Below, piece by piece: positions 7,439 to 17,610 of a stretch of DNA of 64,000 bases. The stretch lies in the NCBI GenBank assembly GCA_938041335.1, contig CALIAF010000028.1, positions 1-64,000 of the forward strand, written 5' to 3'. The DNA comes from an uncultured Ulvibacter sp. Its GTDB lineage: Bacteria > Bacteroidota > Bacteroidia > Flavobacteriales > Flavobacteriaceae. The notes beneath the pieces are model-generated. The model ran no database searches, had not been told where the DNA came from, and saw only the letters and a list, made by a program, of their open reading frames with translations. Positions within the stretch are counted from its first letter, which is position 1. Each line of letters opens with the position of its first letter. The position numbers were made by a program, and so were the translations under genes.

Positions 7439-10108
7439 CTACTTGCTTTTTTTAACACTAGCACTTTTCACCAACATCCTTTTCATTTCATTCAATTTCA
7501 TTAAAGCTTCAACAGGAGTTAAGGTATCAATATCAATTTCAGAAATTTCATCTCGTAGCTCTTCCAGCAATGGATCATCTAGTTTAAAGAAGCTTAGCTG
7601 CATTTCTTCTTCAGAAATTTTCTTCATTTGATCGCTGAGCTCCTCAGAAGAATGGCTTTTTTCTAGGCGTTTTAATATTTTATTGGCTCGATTTAAAACG
7701 GCCTGCGGCATTCCAGCCATCTTCGCTACATGTATCCCAAAAGAGTGATGTGATCCTCCCGGAACCAATTTCCGAAGAAACAAAACATCATCTTTTAATT
7801 CTTTTACAGACACGTTGTAGTTTTTAATACGCGGAAAAGTCTCTGTCATTTCATTAATCTCATGATAATGCGTAGCAAACAACACCTTTGCATGACTTGG
7901 ATGCTCGTGTAAGTATTCACTAATGGCCCAAGCAATTGAAATACCGTCATAAGTGCTTGTACCTCTACCTATCTCATCTAATAGTACCAGACTTCTTTCG
8001 CTAATATTATTAAGAATACTCGCCGTCTCGTTCATCTCTACCATAAAAGTAGACTCCCCCATACTAATGTTATCGCTTGCGCCTACCCTCGTAAAAATTT
8101 TGTCTATAACCCCCATTCGTACGGCACCAGCTGGAACAAAACTTCCCATCTGTGCCAAAAGCACTATCAAAGCTGTTTGCCTAAGTATCGCACTCTTACC
8201 ACTCATATTTGGACCCGTAATCATAACTATCTGCTGGTGCTCTCTATCTAGAAAAACATCATTACTTATAAAAGGAGCGTCTGGTGGCAACTGTTTTTCT
8301 ATCACAGGATGACGGCCATCTTTAATCTCAAGATCTGTCGTTTCGTCAAACAAAGGCCGTGTGTAGTTTGCTACTGCGGCTTGGGTAGCAAAAGAACACA
8401 GGCAATCCATTTCTGCAATTAATTTTGCGTTCTGCTGTACGGGCGAAATATAGTGTATCATCCATTGCACTAGCTTCGCGAAAATCTCCTGCTCTAAAGC
8501 ACCTATCTTTTCTTCAGCACCTAATATCTTAGACTCATATTCTTTTAGCTCTTCTGTGATATATCGCTCCGCATTTACCAAGGTTTGTTTTCTAATCCAC
8601 TCCTCCGGCACCTTATCCTTATGGGTATTACGTACCTCTATATAATAACCAAACACATTATTACTCGCTATTTTTAAAGATGTAATTCCTGTGCGTTCTG
8701 TCTCGCGCGCCAGCATTTGATCTAGATATTCTTTACCATCTGTCGCTAAGGCTCTCAGCTCATCCAGCTCTTCATGAAAACCAGATGCGATGGCATTTCC
8801 TTTTGCTATGTTTACAGGCGCCTCTTCATTAATGGTCTCTTTTATCTTATTGCGCAACACTTCACATTCTTGAAGTTGATCTCCCAATATCTTTAAAGAC
8901 TCATTTGTACTTGCTTCGGAAATGTTCTTGACTGGAACAACAGCTTCTAAAGAATTTTTTAGCTGTATCACTTCACGCGGACTTATTTTCCCGGTGGCTA
9001 CTTTAGAAATCAATCTTTCTAAATCACCAATGCGCTTAATGTTTGTTCTCACCTTGTCTAACACAACTGGCTCCTCTAACAAATAACTCACCACCTCATG
9101 ACGGCGGGTAATCTTGGCTACATTTTTAAGTGGCAATGCCATCCATCTTTTTAGCATACGACCCCCCATTGGAGAAATCGTTTTATCTATAATATCCAGA
9201 AGCGTTACCGCATTTTGCTGATTGCTATGATAGAGCTCTAAGTTTCTAATGGTAAAACGGTCCATCCAGACATATTCATCTTCTGCAATGCGTGCCACTT
9301 TAGTAATGTGTTGTAGCTTATTATGCTGGGTTTCTCCTAAATAATGCAAAGCAGCACCACTAGCAATAATGCCCTGTTCTAAGTGGTCAATACCAAAACC
9401 TTTTAGATTTTTTGTATCAAACTGTTTCTGCAAGGTTTCATCTGCATAGTCTTTTTGAAACACCCAATCTTCAAGGTGAAAAACGTGAAAGTTATCGCCA
9501 AAAGTATCAGAAAACAGCTTCCGTTTTTGCTTGCTGAAGAGGACTTCGCTGGGATTAAAGTTTTGCAATAGTTTATCTATATACTCCGCATTCCCTTCAG
9601 AAGTTAAAAACTCTCCGGTAGATATGTCTAGAAATGAAACACCAATTTTACCTTGTTTTAACGAATTCCCGCCAGTTTTTGAGAGATTCCCGCCTGCGCG
9701 GGAACTAAAGTGCACCGCAGCTAAAAAATTATTAGACTTAGATTGTAATATGTCATCATTTAAGGCAACACCAGGTGTCACTAACTCTGTCACCCCGCGT
9801 TTAACAATCGTCTTTGTCATTTTTGGATCTTCCAGTTGATCACAAATAGCCACCCTGCAACCAGCCATTACTAGTTTTGGCAGGTAGGTGTTTAAAGAGT
9901 GATGTGGAAAACCGGCAAGCTCTATTTTATCTCCGCCATTATTTCTAGCCGTAAGTGTAATGTTTAATATGCCTGCAGCTTTAATGGCATCTGCGCCAAA
10001 AGTTTCATAAAAATCTCCCACTCTAAACAACAACAGAGCATCAGGGTACTTCACCTTAATGGCATTGTATTGTTTCATTAAAGGAGTGACTTTTTTTGGC
10101 TTGCTCAT
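7439..10108 (-). CDS. mutS: DNA mismatch repair protein MutS
   Basis: The 889-residue protein recognises mismatches and recruits MutL as an ATPase clamp in the cytoplasm. The mismatch-binding FxE motif is at residues 33-35 (GDFYETFG). The Walker A motif TGPNMSGKS and the Walker B region [16 protein letters not shown] lie in the C-terminal ATPase domain, and length fits MutS1. An odd feature is about 16 extra residues near 134-150 ([15 protein letters not shown]), encoded by a palindromic repeat in the connector region. The start is the ATG at 10108 before [14 protein letters not shown], the typical N-terminus. No partner gene is adjacent. Confidence 0.97.
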   Translation of the reverse strand: MSKPKKVTPLMKQYNAIKVKYPDALLLFRVGDFYETFGADAIKAAGILNITLTARNNGGDKIELAGFPHHSLNTYLPKLVMAGCRVAICDQLEDPKMTKTIVKRGVTELVTPGVALNDDILQSKSNNFLAAVHFSSRAGGNLSKTGGNSLKQGKIGVSFLDISTGEFLTSEGNAEYIDKLLQNFNPSEVLFSKQKRKLFSDTFGDNFHVFHLEDWVFQKDYADETLQKQFDTKNLKGFGIDHLEQGIIASGAALHYLGETQHNKLQHITKVARIAEDEYVWMDRFTIRNLELYHSNQQNAVTLLDIIDKTISPMGGRMLKRWMALPLKNVAKITRRHEVVSYLLEEPVVLDKVRTNIKRIGDLERLISKVATGKISPREVIQLKNSLEAVVPVKNISEASTNESLKILGDQLQECEVLRNKIKETINEEAPVNIAKGNAIASGFHEELDELRALATDGKEYLDQMLARETERTGITSLKIASNNVFGYYIEVRNTHKDKVPEEWIRKQTLVNAERYITEELKEYESKILGAEEKIGALEQEIFAKLVQWMIHYISPVQQNAKLIAEMDCLCSFATQAAVANYTRPLFDETTDLEIKDGRHPVIEKQLPPDAPFISNDVFLDREHQQIVMITGPNMSGKSAILRQTALIVLLAQMGSFVPAGAVRMGVIDKIFTRVGASDNISMGESTFMVEMNETASILNNISERSLVLLDEIGRGTSTYDGISIAWAISEYLHEHPSHAKVLFATHYHEINEMTETFPRIKNYNVSVKELKDDVLFLRKLVPGGSHHSFGIHVAKMAGMPQAVLNRANKILKRLEKSHSSEELSDQMKKISEEEMQLSFFKLDDPLLEELRDEISEIDIDTLTPVEALMKLNEMKRMLVKSASVKKSK
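9661..9708. repeat. Palindromic repeat inserted in frame in mutS
   Basis: The sequence holds TTCCCGC-ctgc-GCGGGAA (9687-9704) preceded by GAGA, plus a half copy GAATTCCCGCCAG at 9663. The same GAGATTCCCGCC head occurs in the SAM-I riboswitch at 18950. Its length keeps the mutS frame open, and it encodes Gly- and Asn-rich residues not expected in MutS. Confidence 0.7.
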
Positions 10109-10126
10109 ATTTATTGCCCACGCAGG

Positions 10127-10158
10127 TGGGTAGTAAGGTCCGCGCAGGCGGGTACCTT
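10127..10158. repeat. Paired CCCACGCAGGTGGG-type palindromes upstream of mutS
   Basis: CCCACGCAGGTGGG and CCGCGCAGGCGGG follow each other within 32 bp, just upstream of the mutS start. They belong to the same GC-rich palindrome type as the mutS insertion and stand out from the AT-rich surroundings. Confidence 0.6.
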
Positions 10159-10363
10159 TTTAATTGTTAACTTAATTTTAAAACATATAAAAATACTCAA
10201 ACCCCTAAACTTTCCGAAGTAAAACCACTAAGGAGTTATGCACTTTTAGAGCGTAGAAAAGCTAATTTATCAACAAAGGAGCGCTCACCAAAATTTCTAC
10301 GACTTACAGCCTTGAAAAGTTTGACTCTCCCAGAGGGAGAATAATTGGGGTTAAAGGATTGTT

Positions 10364-10688
10364 TTGTCTGTCTGAGTCTGTCGAAGACCCGCGAAGATCT
10401 GCCGTAATATTAAGACTTACTCGGGTGGCACTTAGACAAGCTCTTGTGACAAAAATTATTATTCATATTAAAACTAACTGTCACCCTGAGCTTGTCGAAG
10501 GGCGAGTGAAAACTACAGTTTAATGATTGCTTGATTATTCTAGGAGTGCACTTCGACAAGCTCTTGTGACAATACTTGATTAAAAACCAAAAACTGGAGT
10601 TGTCAGTCTGAGCTTGTCGAAGACCCGCACAACTATGTTGTAATTCACGACTCACTCCGGTGACACGTAGACAAGCTCTTGTGACAAG
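10364..10688. repeat. Three tandem inverted-repeat units of the CTGAGCTTGTCGAAG family
   Basis: Left arms (TGTCACCCTGAGCTTGTCGAAG and variants) end at 10386, 10500 and 10622. Right arms (CTTCGACAAGCTCTTGTGACA and variants) begin near 10430, 10549 and 10664. Each unit of about 90 bp could fold into a large imperfect hairpin, and units repeat every 115-120 bp. The array fills most of the 583-bp gap between mutS and osmC, ending 4 bp from the osmC stop. Related copies occur in metH (13079-13193) and at 46317-46391. Apparent reading frames here are made of repeat sequence only. Confidence 0.85.
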
Positions 10689-10691
10689 ATT

Positions 10692-11132
10692 CTAAGCAAC
10701 TTCCTTACCATTAACAAAAATACTATGCGTCACGGCCACACTATTTGCCATAGTAATGGACACAGAGCAGTACTTCTCAAAACTCAACTGGCCAGCGCGT
10801 TTTGCTTTTGTAGGATCTATATCTCCTTCCAGAAAAACAGAAACGTGCATCGCAGAAAAAGGCTTAGCTTCTTTAACAGACCGGCGTTCACCTTCCACTT
10901 CCATTTTGTAGCCAGTAACTAGCTGTCTTTGCTTTTCTAAAATGTAAATGATATCAATCGCACTGCATGCACCTACACCCATTAAAAGCAACTCCATTGG
11001 GCTAGCACCTTTAGCGTTTGCTTGAGACGTATTATCTATTAAAATAGGAGTATTCGTTGTACCGAGTGCCTCAAAGTGGTAGGCATCATTTTTGCGTTCT
11101 AGGCTCACTTTTAATGAAGGAATCGTTTCCAT
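10692..11132 (-). CDS. OsmC family protein
   Basis: This is a 146-residue protein of the OsmC/Ohr superfamily, cytoplasmic thiol-dependent peroxidase-like proteins. It has the expected PMELLLMGVGACSAIDI segment with one conserved Cys and ends in VAVTHSIFVNGKEVA. A second Cys occurs in KYCSVSITMANSV, fitting the usual two-Cys arrangement. The start at 11132 (METIPSLKV) is preferred over an upstream ATG at 11198, because a TACCTTTG promoter box lies at 11161-11168, between the two. It follows metF on the same strand but likely has its own promoter. The substrate is not predictable. Confidence 0.88.
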   Translation of the reverse strand: METIPSLKVSLERKNDAYHFEALGTTNTPILIDNTSQANAKGASPMELLLMGVGACSAIDIIYILEKQRQLVTGYKMEVEGERRSVKEAKPFSAMHVSVFLEGDIDPTKAKRAGQLSFEKYCSVSITMANSVAVTHSIFVNGKEVA

Positions 11133-11160
11133 ATGTAAGAAGTCTTTGATTTTATGGTGG

Positions 11161-11168
11161 CAAAGGTA
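11161..11168 (-). promoter_or_regulatory. -7 promoter box for osmC
   Basis: On the minus strand TACCTTTG matches TAnnTTTG. Transcription would begin near 11154, giving a leader of about 22 nt before the ATG at 11132. No clear -33 TTG is present. Confidence 0.5.
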
Positions 11169-11239
11169 AGACAACCTATCTAAAAAAAATGACCGCATAC
11201 AAACAGTAAAACTGAGCGCTTATATTTTGTTTAAATCAA

Positions 11240-12196
11240 TTAAAACAATGAAGATGCAATGGCTTTAATGTTATCACTTTTTCCCATAGAATAGTAGTGT
11301 AATACGGGAACTCCCGCGGCAATGAGCTCTTTACTTTGCTGTGTGCACCACTCCACTCCTAATTGCCTGACGGCTTTATTATCCTTACATTTAACCACTC
11401 CAAGTATTAAATCATCTGGCAGCTCTAAGCTAAATCGATGCGGAATTAAATTCAACTGTTTTTTTGTAGCTATTGGCTTAAGCCCAGGAATGATAGGCAC
11501 CGTAATCCCTGCAGCTCTACATTTATCCACAAAAGCAAAATACTTTCTGTTATCAAAAAACATTTGCGTGACAATATAGGTTGCACCATTATTAATCTTC
11601 TTCTTTAAAAAATGAACATCGCTATCCAAACTAGGCGCCTCCATGTGCTTTTCTGGATATCCAGCGACGCCTATACAGAAATCCGTTTTTGCTTGGTTCA
11701 ATATTTCTGCATCTAAATACTTTCCTGCATTTAATTCTGAAATTTGCTCCACTAGATCACTGGCATAAGAATGCCCCTCTTTTTCTGACGTAAAATAGGT
11801 TTCACTTTTTACGGCATCGCCACGCAAGGCCATTACATTGTCAATACCTAAAAACCCAAGGTCAATAAGAAAATTCTCTGTGTCTTCTTTAGTAAAACCT
11901 CCACATAAAATATGTGGTATCGCGTCTACTTGATATTTATTCTGTATCGCAGCACAAATACCCACCGTTCCTGGTCGTTTACGTACGACCTTCTTTTGCA
12001 GCAAGCCATTTGCTAACTCATTGTACACATATTCTTCTCGATGATACGTAACATCAACAAAAGGAGGCTTAAACTCCATTAAAGGATCCATTTGATCAAA
12101 GATTTGTTTAATATTTTGCCCTTTTAATGGCGGCAATATCTCAAAGGAGAATTGTGTTTTTCCGCCGGCATTATGTATGTGGTCTGTTACTTTCAT
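11240..12196 (-). CDS. metF: Methylenetetrahydrofolate reductase
   Basis: The 318-residue flavoenzyme reduces 5,10-methylene-THF to 5-methyl-THF, the methyl donor for MetH. The family is recognised from FSFEILPPLKG near the N-terminus, DVTYHRE, NVMALRGD, GVAGYPEKH and TQMFFDN. The start at 12196 (MKVTDHIHNAGG) fits the family better than an ATG 27 bp upstream. It lies downstream of metH in the same direction with a 266-bp gap, so it may be read from the methionine operon or from its own promoter. A perfect 8-bp stem hairpin sits 2 bp upstream of the start codon and could affect translation. Confidence 0.95.
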   Translation of the reverse strand: MKVTDHIHNAGGKTQFSFEILPPLKGQNIKQIFDQMDPLMEFKPPFVDVTYHREEYVYNELANGLLQKKVVRKRPGTVGICAAIQNKYQVDAIPHILCGGFTKEDTENFLIDLGFLGIDNVMALRGDAVKSETYFTSEKEGHSYASDLVEQISELNAGKYLDAEILNQAKTDFCIGVAGYPEKHMEAPSLDSDVHFLKKKINNGATYIVTQMFFDNRKYFAFVDKCRAAGITVPIIPGLKPIATKKQLNLIPHRFSLELPDDLILGVVKCKDNKAVRQLGVEWCTQQSKELIAAGVPVLHYYSMGKSDNIKAIASSLF

Positions 12197-12198
12197 AA

Positions 12199-12218
12199 AT
12201 TCCCTTGAAGAAGGGAAT
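12199..12218 (-). repeat. Hairpin directly upstream of the metF start codon
   Basis: ATTCCCTT-gaag-AAGGGAAT forms a perfect 8-bp stem, ending 2 bases before the ATG on the minus strand. With its AGATTCCC head it resembles the palindromes at 9687 and 18952. Confidence 0.65.
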
Positions 12219-12436
12219 CTCACCCAACTAATTTTTTAAATCGAGTATTACGACTCCTTTCAATACAAACTCAGTTTGGAGCTTATTTCAAATTCTTCGC
12301 CTTGATACTAGATAGTGATTATTATGTGATGCTGTTCAAAGCTTTCGTTTCAGCCTATATCGATTTTCATACGTCCCTATTCCTTGCAAATTTCCCTCTT
12401 TGTTATTCATTTTAGTCATCGTCTTAGCTACTTTTA

Positions 12437-12462
12437 TGAGATCCCTGCCTTCGCAGGCATTC
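12437..12462. repeat. Palindrome at the metH stop codon
   Basis: GAGATCCCTGCCTTCGCAGGCATT contains the stem TGCCT/AGGCA and abuts the metH stop codon (12463-12465). It lacks a T-run on the minus strand, so it looks more like a dispersed palindrome than a terminator. The rest of the 266-bp gap to metF holds no gene. Confidence 0.55.
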
Positions 12463-15315
12463 TTAATCTGCAAGATTAGGGGCCAGCCATTTCATTGCTT
12501 TTTCTTCAGAAATGCTCTTTCGAGAAGCAAAGTCTTTTACTTGATCCTCGTTTATTTTTCCAAGCCCAAAATAGCGCGCTTCTGGGTTTGCAAAATAATA
12601 CCCCGATACGGAAGCCGCTGGCCACATTGCTAAGCCACTCGTCAACTCAACCCCAATATTCTCTTTCACCTTTAATACTTCCCAAATAGTTTCTTTTTCC
12701 AAATGATCTGGACAGGCTGGATACCCTGGTGCTGGACGAATGCCTTTGTACGTTTCTTTTATTAAATCATCGTTACTCAAAGCCTCATCCGCTGCATATC
12801 CCCAATGATTGGTACGTACTTTTTTATGTAAATATTCGGCAAACGCCTCGGCTAACCTATCTGCTAAAGCTTTTACCATTATGCTGTTATAATCGTCATG
12901 TGCTGCTTCGTATTTTTCTGCTAGTTCTTTTGTTCCAAAACCAGTGCTCACACAAAAACAACCCATATAATCTTGAATTCCAGACGCTGTAGGTGCAATA
13001 AAATCTGCAAGGGCGATGTTAGGGCGTCCCGTAGCTTTTTTTGATTGTTGGCGTAGGGTTCGGAAAATATAGTTCTCTACCTGCCCTTCGACAAGCTCAG
13101 GGTGACTGTTAATTTTGTTTGTAATAATGTGGTTTTCGAAAGGCTCTGGGTGACTGTTGGAATTGTTTGTCACACTGAGCCTGTCGAAGTGCTTCCCAGT
13201 TATCTCAATGTCATCATCATTCACAGTATTCGCTTCAAACAATCCAAAAACAGCTTTTGCAGTGAGTAGTTTTTCCGATATGATCTTGTCTAGAATGACT
13301 TGTGCATCTGCAAACAGCTCTGTTGCCTGTTCTCCTACTACTTCATCCCTTAATATCCTCGGGTACTTTCCGTGAAGGTCCCAACTTCTAAAAAACGGCG
13401 ACCAATCAATATAATCTCGTAATATTGCAATATCAAAATTATCAATAATCTGCAGGCCCAATTCTTTAGGGGTTACTATTTCTGAAGTACGCCAATCTAT
13501 TTGAAACTTATTCTTTCTAGCTCCTTCTATTGAAACATATTCTTTAATACGTTGACGTCCTAAAAAGCTCTCTCTAAAGACTTCATAGTCTTTTTTTAAA
13601 TCCCTTTTATAGCGCACCTTCTTTTCTTTTTGAAGCAAGTTTCCTACTACGGTTACGGCACGTGAAGCATCATTTACATGGACTACCGCGTGCTTGTACT
13701 GCGGATCAATCTTTACCGCTGTATGCGCCTTACTTGTAGTTGCTCCACCTATCATTAAAGGCACTTCAAAGTTTTGACGCTCCATTTCTTTAGCCAGAAA
13801 AACCATCTCGTCTAAAGAGGGAGTAATTAACCCACTGAGACCAATAATATCTACTTGATGTGCCTTAGCTTCAGCAATTATTTTTTCTGGCGGCACCATG
13901 ACGCCTAGGTCAATAATTTCATAATTATTACACGCTAATACTACAGAGACAATGTTTTTTCCAATATCATGGACATCGCCTTTTACGGTAGCCATCAAAA
14001 CACGAGGTGCTCTTGTTTCTTCTAATGATTCTTCTTTAACTCCTTGTTCTTTTCGCTTTCTTTTGTCTTCTTTTTTCTCTTCCTCAATAAACGGCTCTAA
14101 ATATGCCACGGCTTTTTTCATCACTCGGGCGCTTTTTACAACTTGCGGGAGAAACATTTTTCCATCCCCAAAGAGATCACCCACCACATTCATTCCCGTC
14201 ATTAAATTACCTTCAATAACTTCTATTGTTTTTTCGCTAGACTGACGGGCTTCTTCCACGTCTTCAATAATATATTGATCAATCCCTTTTACTAGTGCTC
14301 GTGTAATACGAGACTGGAGAGGTTCTTTTCGCCAACTCAAATCAACAGTGCTTTCTTTGGCTTTCCCTACCACCGTTTCGGCAAAATCTAAAAGACGTTC
14401 TGTAGCATCCGTTCTTCTATCAAACATTACATCTTCTACGTGATCTAATAATGTTTTAGGAATGTTATCATAAATCTCAAGCATTGTAGGATTTACAATC
14501 CCGATGTTCATTCCGGCTTTAATAGCGTGATATAGAAACACAGAGTGCATCGCTTCTCGAACAGGATTATTTCCGCGGAAACTAAAACTCACATTACTCA
14601 CACCGCCACTCACATTACAATAGGGAAGGTTTTCTTTTACCCACTTTGTGGCCTCTATAAAATCTATGGCGTTACGGCGATGTTCTTCCATCCCTGTTGC
14701 CACTGGGAAAATATTTAAATCAAAGATGATATCCTCTGGAGCAAAATTGACTTGGTTCACTAAAATATCATACGAACGCTTAGCAATCTCACAACGACGG
14801 TCATAGTTATCTGCCTGTCCCACCTCATCAAAAGCCATGATTATCACAGCTGCACCATATCGTTTTACCAATTTTGCGTGATGCATAAACTCAGCCTCAC
14901 CTTCTTTTAAACTTATAGAGTTAACCACACATTTACCTTGCACTACCTGCAATCCTGCTTCAATAATCTCCCATTTAGAACTATCTATCATTATAGGAAC
15001 TCTCGCAATATCTGGCTCGGCAATCACAAGGTTTAAAAAGGTAACCATGGCTTCCTTTCCATCAATCAAACCATCGTCCATATTGATATCAATAATCTGG
15101 GCCCCGCCCTCTACTTGATCTCTTGCTACAGAAAGTGCTTCTTCAAATTTTCGATCCTTTATTAACCTTAAAAACTTTTTAGAACCAGCGACATTTGTGC
15201 GCTCTCCTACGTTTATAAAATTTGATTCTGGAGTAATAACAAGTGGTTCAAGTCCTGATAACTTGAGTACTCGTTTTTTTTGTAAAGAACCAACCAAGGC
15301 TGTGGAATTTTGCAT
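12463..15315 (-). CDS. metH: Methionine synthase, B12-dependent, pterin/cobalamin/activation subunit
   Basis: The 950-residue protein corresponds to the last three modules of MetH. The methyl-THF-binding domain is at about 25-300 ([21 protein letters not shown]). The cobalamin module follows, with the B12 ligand motif [21 protein letters not shown] and GGATTS. The SAM-dependent activation domain carries [12 protein letters not shown]. The homocysteine-binding module is encoded by the next gene upstream, a split common in Flavobacteria. A stretch of about 40 residues before the activation core (HFDRLSVTN, then NSHPEPFEN and NSHPELVEG) is encoded by palindromic repeats and is absent from typical MetH. 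It is 14 bp from the upstream gene, so translational coupling is likely. Confidence 0.95.
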   Translation of the reverse strand: MQNSTALVGSLQKKRVLKLSGLEPLVITPESNFINVGERTNVAGSKKFLRLIKDRKFEEALSVARDQVEGGAQIIDINMDDGLIDGKEAMVTFLNLVIAEPDIARVPIMIDSSKWEIIEAGLQVVQGKCVVNSISLKEGEAEFMHHAKLVKRYGAAVIIMAFDEVGQADNYDRRCEIAKRSYDILVNQVNFAPEDIIFDLNIFPVATGMEEHRRNAIDFIEATKWVKENLPYCNVSGGVSNVSFSFRGNNPVREAMHSVFLYHAIKAGMNIGIVNPTMLEIYDNIPKTLLDHVEDVMFDRRTDATERLLDFAETVVGKAKESTVDLSWRKEPLQSRITRALVKGIDQYIIEDVEEARQSSEKTIEVIEGNLMTGMNVVGDLFGDGKMFLPQVVKSARVMKKAVAYLEPFIEEEKKEDKRKRKEQGVKEESLEETRAPRVLMATVKGDVHDIGKNIVSVVLACNNYEIIDLGVMVPPEKIIAEAKAHQVDIIGLSGLITPSLDEMVFLAKEMERQNFEVPLMIGGATTSKAHTAVKIDPQYKHAVVHVNDASRAVTVVGNLLQKEKKVRYKRDLKKDYEVFRESFLGRQRIKEYVSIEGARKNKFQIDWRTSEIVTPKELGLQIIDNFDIAILRDYIDWSPFFRSWDLHGKYPRILRDEVVGEQATELFADAQVILDKIISEKLLTAKAVFGLFEANTVNDDDIEITGKHFDRLSVTNNSNSHPEPFENHIITNKINSHPELVEGQVENYIFRTLRQQSKKATGRPNIALADFIAPTASGIQDYMGCFCVSTGFGTKELAEKYEAAHDDYNSIMVKALADRLAEAFAEYLHKKVRTNHWGYAADEALSNDDLIKETYKGIRPAPGYPACPDHLEKETIWEVLKVKENIGVELTSGLAMWPAASVSGYYFANPEARYFGLGKINEDQVKDFASRKSISEEKAMKWLAPNLAD
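13079..13193. repeat. Palindromic repeat cluster inserted in frame in metH
   Basis: Three arms of the CTGAGCTTGTCGAAG family lie at about 13084-13110, 13134-13158 and 13169-13190 (CCCTTCGACAAGCTCAGGGT; CGAAAGGCTCTGGGTGACTG; GTCACACTGAGCCTGTCGAAG). They are read in frame as [16 protein letters not shown] and HFDRLSVT. The cluster length preserves the metH frame. Confidence 0.85.
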
Positions 15316-15329
15316 GAATTAATAAAAGT

Positions 15330-16349
15330 TTAGTTAAGGGTTGTAATTGACGTTAACAATCTTGGTTCGTATTCTTTTGCAATCTGCGCTATTGCCTCAA
15401 TGTGTGGTGGCGTTGTACCACAACATCCACCTATAATATTGATTAATTTTTTATCTAAATATTCGCGTATTTGTGTTGCCATTTGATCTGGTGACTCGTC
15501 ATATTCTCCAAAAGCGTTTGGTAAACCTGCATTAGGATAGGCAGAGATGGCAACGTCTGTCCTAGCCGCAATCGCTTCTAAATGCGGTGTTAATTGTTTT
15601 GCTCCTAGCGCACAATTAAAACCAACACTCAATAAAGGGATGTGCGAAATAGAAATCAGAAAAGCCTCGGCCGTTTGCCCAGATAGGGTTCTCCCAGATG
15701 CATCTGTGATGGTACCACTAATCATAATTGGGACTTCGATGTTTCGTTCTTCTTTCACTTCTTCTATGGCAAATAATGCTGCTTTTGCATTAAGTGTATC
15801 AAAAATAGTCTCCACTAAAAGTAAATCCGCCCCACCATCTAATAATGCTTCGGCTTGCTGCTTGTACGCGATGCGCAATTCATCAAAACGGATCGCTCTA
15901 AATCCTGGATCATTAACATCTGGCGACATACTTGCCGTCTTATTTGTTGGCCCTATAGCTCCTGCAACAAATCTTGGTTTATGTGGCTCCTTTTCAGTAA
16001 ACTCATCTGCAACTCGACGTGCAATTTTTGCACTTTCAAAATTTAACTCATACACTAAATCTTCCATATCATAATCTGCCATTGCGATAGTTGTCCCAGA
16101 AAATGTATTTGTCTCAACGATATCTGCCCCAGCCGCAAAATACTTTGCATGCACATCTGCAATTGCGCTTGGCTGTGTAATACTCAATAAATCATTATTC
16201 CCTTTCACGGGTTTATGAAAATCTGCAAATCTTTTTCCTCGGAAATCTTCTTCGCTAAACTTATAGCGCTGTAACATGGTTCCCATCGCTCCATCGAGAA
16301 TGAGAATTCTATCTTGTAAAGCCCGCTTTAAAGTACTATTGTGTTTCAT
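15330..16349 (-). CDS. Homocysteine S-methyltransferase subunit of split methionine synthase
   Basis: The 339-residue protein equals the N-terminal homocysteine-binding module of MetH. It shows [22 protein letters not shown], and the Zn ligands Cys in NCALGA and the CC pair in [11 protein letters not shown]. It lies 14 bp upstream of the gene for the other modules and is not separated from it by a frameshift, since both ends are clean. The two products presumably assemble into a working methionine synthase. Confidence 0.93.
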   Translation of the reverse strand: MKHNSTLKRALQDRILILDGAMGTMLQRYKFSEEDFRGKRFADFHKPVKGNNDLLSITQPSAIADVHAKYFAAGADIVETNTFSGTTIAMADYDMEDLVYELNFESAKIARRVADEFTEKEPHKPRFVAGAIGPTNKTASMSPDVNDPGFRAIRFDELRIAYKQQAEALLDGGADLLLVETIFDTLNAKAALFAIEEVKEERNIEVPIMISGTITDASGRTLSGQTAEAFLISISHIPLLSVGFNCALGAKQLTPHLEAIAARTDVAISAYPNAGLPNAFGEYDESPDQMATQIREYLDKKLINIIGGCCGTTPPHIEAIAQIAKEYEPRLLTSITTLN

Positions 16350-16388
16350 TTGCTATGATTTTTTTTATGAATCGCTCCGATGAATACC

Positions 16389-17528
16389 TTATTTTATCTT
16401 TTCGCTCAATCTCAATATATCTCCAAAGACTCCCCTTGCAGTCACTTCTGCTCCAGCTCCTGCTCCTTGGATTACAATTGGATTTTTTCCATAATTTTCT
16501 GTGTAAATTTCAAAAATGGTATCACTTCCTTTTAGTTGACCTATCACTGAATCCTTATCAACCTCAACCAAACGCACCGCTAGTTTTGCCCCATTACTTT
16601 TAGTTAAATCGCCAGCTAATTCTGCTACATACCGTAGTACTTTTCCCTCTCGACAATTTGATTTTTTAATTTTATAGGGGACATCTAGGTAATGAAGACC
16701 TTTCAGAAAATCTTCTTTTGAGCCACCCCTCAAATCTTTAGGCACCAGATTTTCAATCTTTACATCTTCTAGTTCATTGTGCAGATCTAATTCTCTCGCC
16801 AGAATTAATAATTTTCTGGCCACATCATTACCATTCAAATCTTCTCTTGGGTCAGGTTCTGTATATCCCTTTCTTATGGCACGACTTAACACTTCACTAA
16901 AGGGTAGATTCCCATTGCTGTAGGTATTAAAAATATAACTCAACGATCCGGAGAACACTCCTCTTATTTTTGTGATATTCTCGCCACTTGCATGTAACAA
17001 CGCAATAGTATCAATAAGCGGCAAACCTGCTCCAACATTAGTTTCATACAAGTAGTTTTTATTGTACTGTTGTAGCTTTGTTCGCAAACTCGTGTAAAAA
17101 TCTAATGATTTTGTGTTTCCTTTTTTATTAGAAGAAATTAGATGAAATCCGTTTTCTACAAGTTGCTCATATTGCTCAACAAAGACCTCGTCTGCTGTAT
17201 TATCTATGGCTATACAATTTTCTAATTTGTGCTTTTTCACAAATTTGAAAATATCCTCGATACGGTAGCTTTCTCCTTTTATATTTTTCTGGATCTCCCA
17301 GTTCTCGTCAATGCCCTTTACATTGAATAGTGCTTTTGTCGAGTTTGCAACTGCAATAATTTTTACATTAAGATCTCGACGTGCTAGCAATGATTGTTGT
17401 TTTGCTAAAATCTGTTCAATTAGGGCTTGACCTACTAGACCATGGCCAAATATCACTAAGTTAATATCTGACTTTCTTAAACCTTCAAGGTTTATTTTTT
17501 GAATGGATGTTTCTATTGTTGTACTCAT
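16389..17528 (-). CDS. Homoserine dehydrogenase
   Basis: The 379-residue protein reduces aspartate semialdehyde to homoserine, the carbon skeleton for methionine. An N-terminal NAD(P)-binding fold has VIFGHGLVGQALIEQIL. The catalytic core has ETNVGAGLPLIDT, GVFSGSLSYIFN and YTEPDPREDLNG. It has neither an aspartokinase domain nor a clear ACT domain, so it resembles the C-terminal half of bifunctional ThrA. The ATG at 17528 (MSTTIETS) is chosen because the longer frame from 17651 adds a basic tail unlike the family. It sits 39 bp before the homocysteine methyltransferase gene and 82 bp after the PLP enzyme, inside the SAM-I controlled cluster. Confidence 0.9.
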   Translation of the reverse strand: MSTTIETSIQKINLEGLRKSDINLVIFGHGLVGQALIEQILAKQQSLLARRDLNVKIIAVANSTKALFNVKGIDENWEIQKNIKGESYRIEDIFKFVKKHKLENCIAIDNTADEVFVEQYEQLVENGFHLISSNKKGNTKSLDFYTSLRTKLQQYNKNYLYETNVGAGLPLIDTIALLHASGENITKIRGVFSGSLSYIFNTYSNGNLPFSEVLSRAIRKGYTEPDPREDLNGNDVARKLLILARELDLHNELEDVKIENLVPKDLRGGSKEDFLKGLHYLDVPYKIKKSNCREGKVLRYVAELAGDLTKSNGAKLAVRLVEVDKDSVIGQLKGSDTIFEIYTENYGKNPIVIQGAGAGAEVTARGVFGDILRLSEKIK

Positions 17529-17610
17529 GTTGTTGTAATTTAAATGTCCATTAAAACACAGTGAAATTTCACGGAGGTATCGACCGCTGTATGGACTTCG
17601 TTTTGTTCTT

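Noticed and set aside
7097-7631. Plus-strand frames before and over the end of mutS
   Set aside because: Built from the 122-bp hairpin repeats and antisense mutS.
10410-10655. 81-codon minus-strand frame
   Set aside because: Made of palindromic repeat arms (CHKSLSKC twice, SPFDKLRVT); no gene-like content.
15316-15329. Frameshift breaking metH
   Set aside because: Both genes have proper start and stop codons at a domain border, and the split is known in Flavobacteria.
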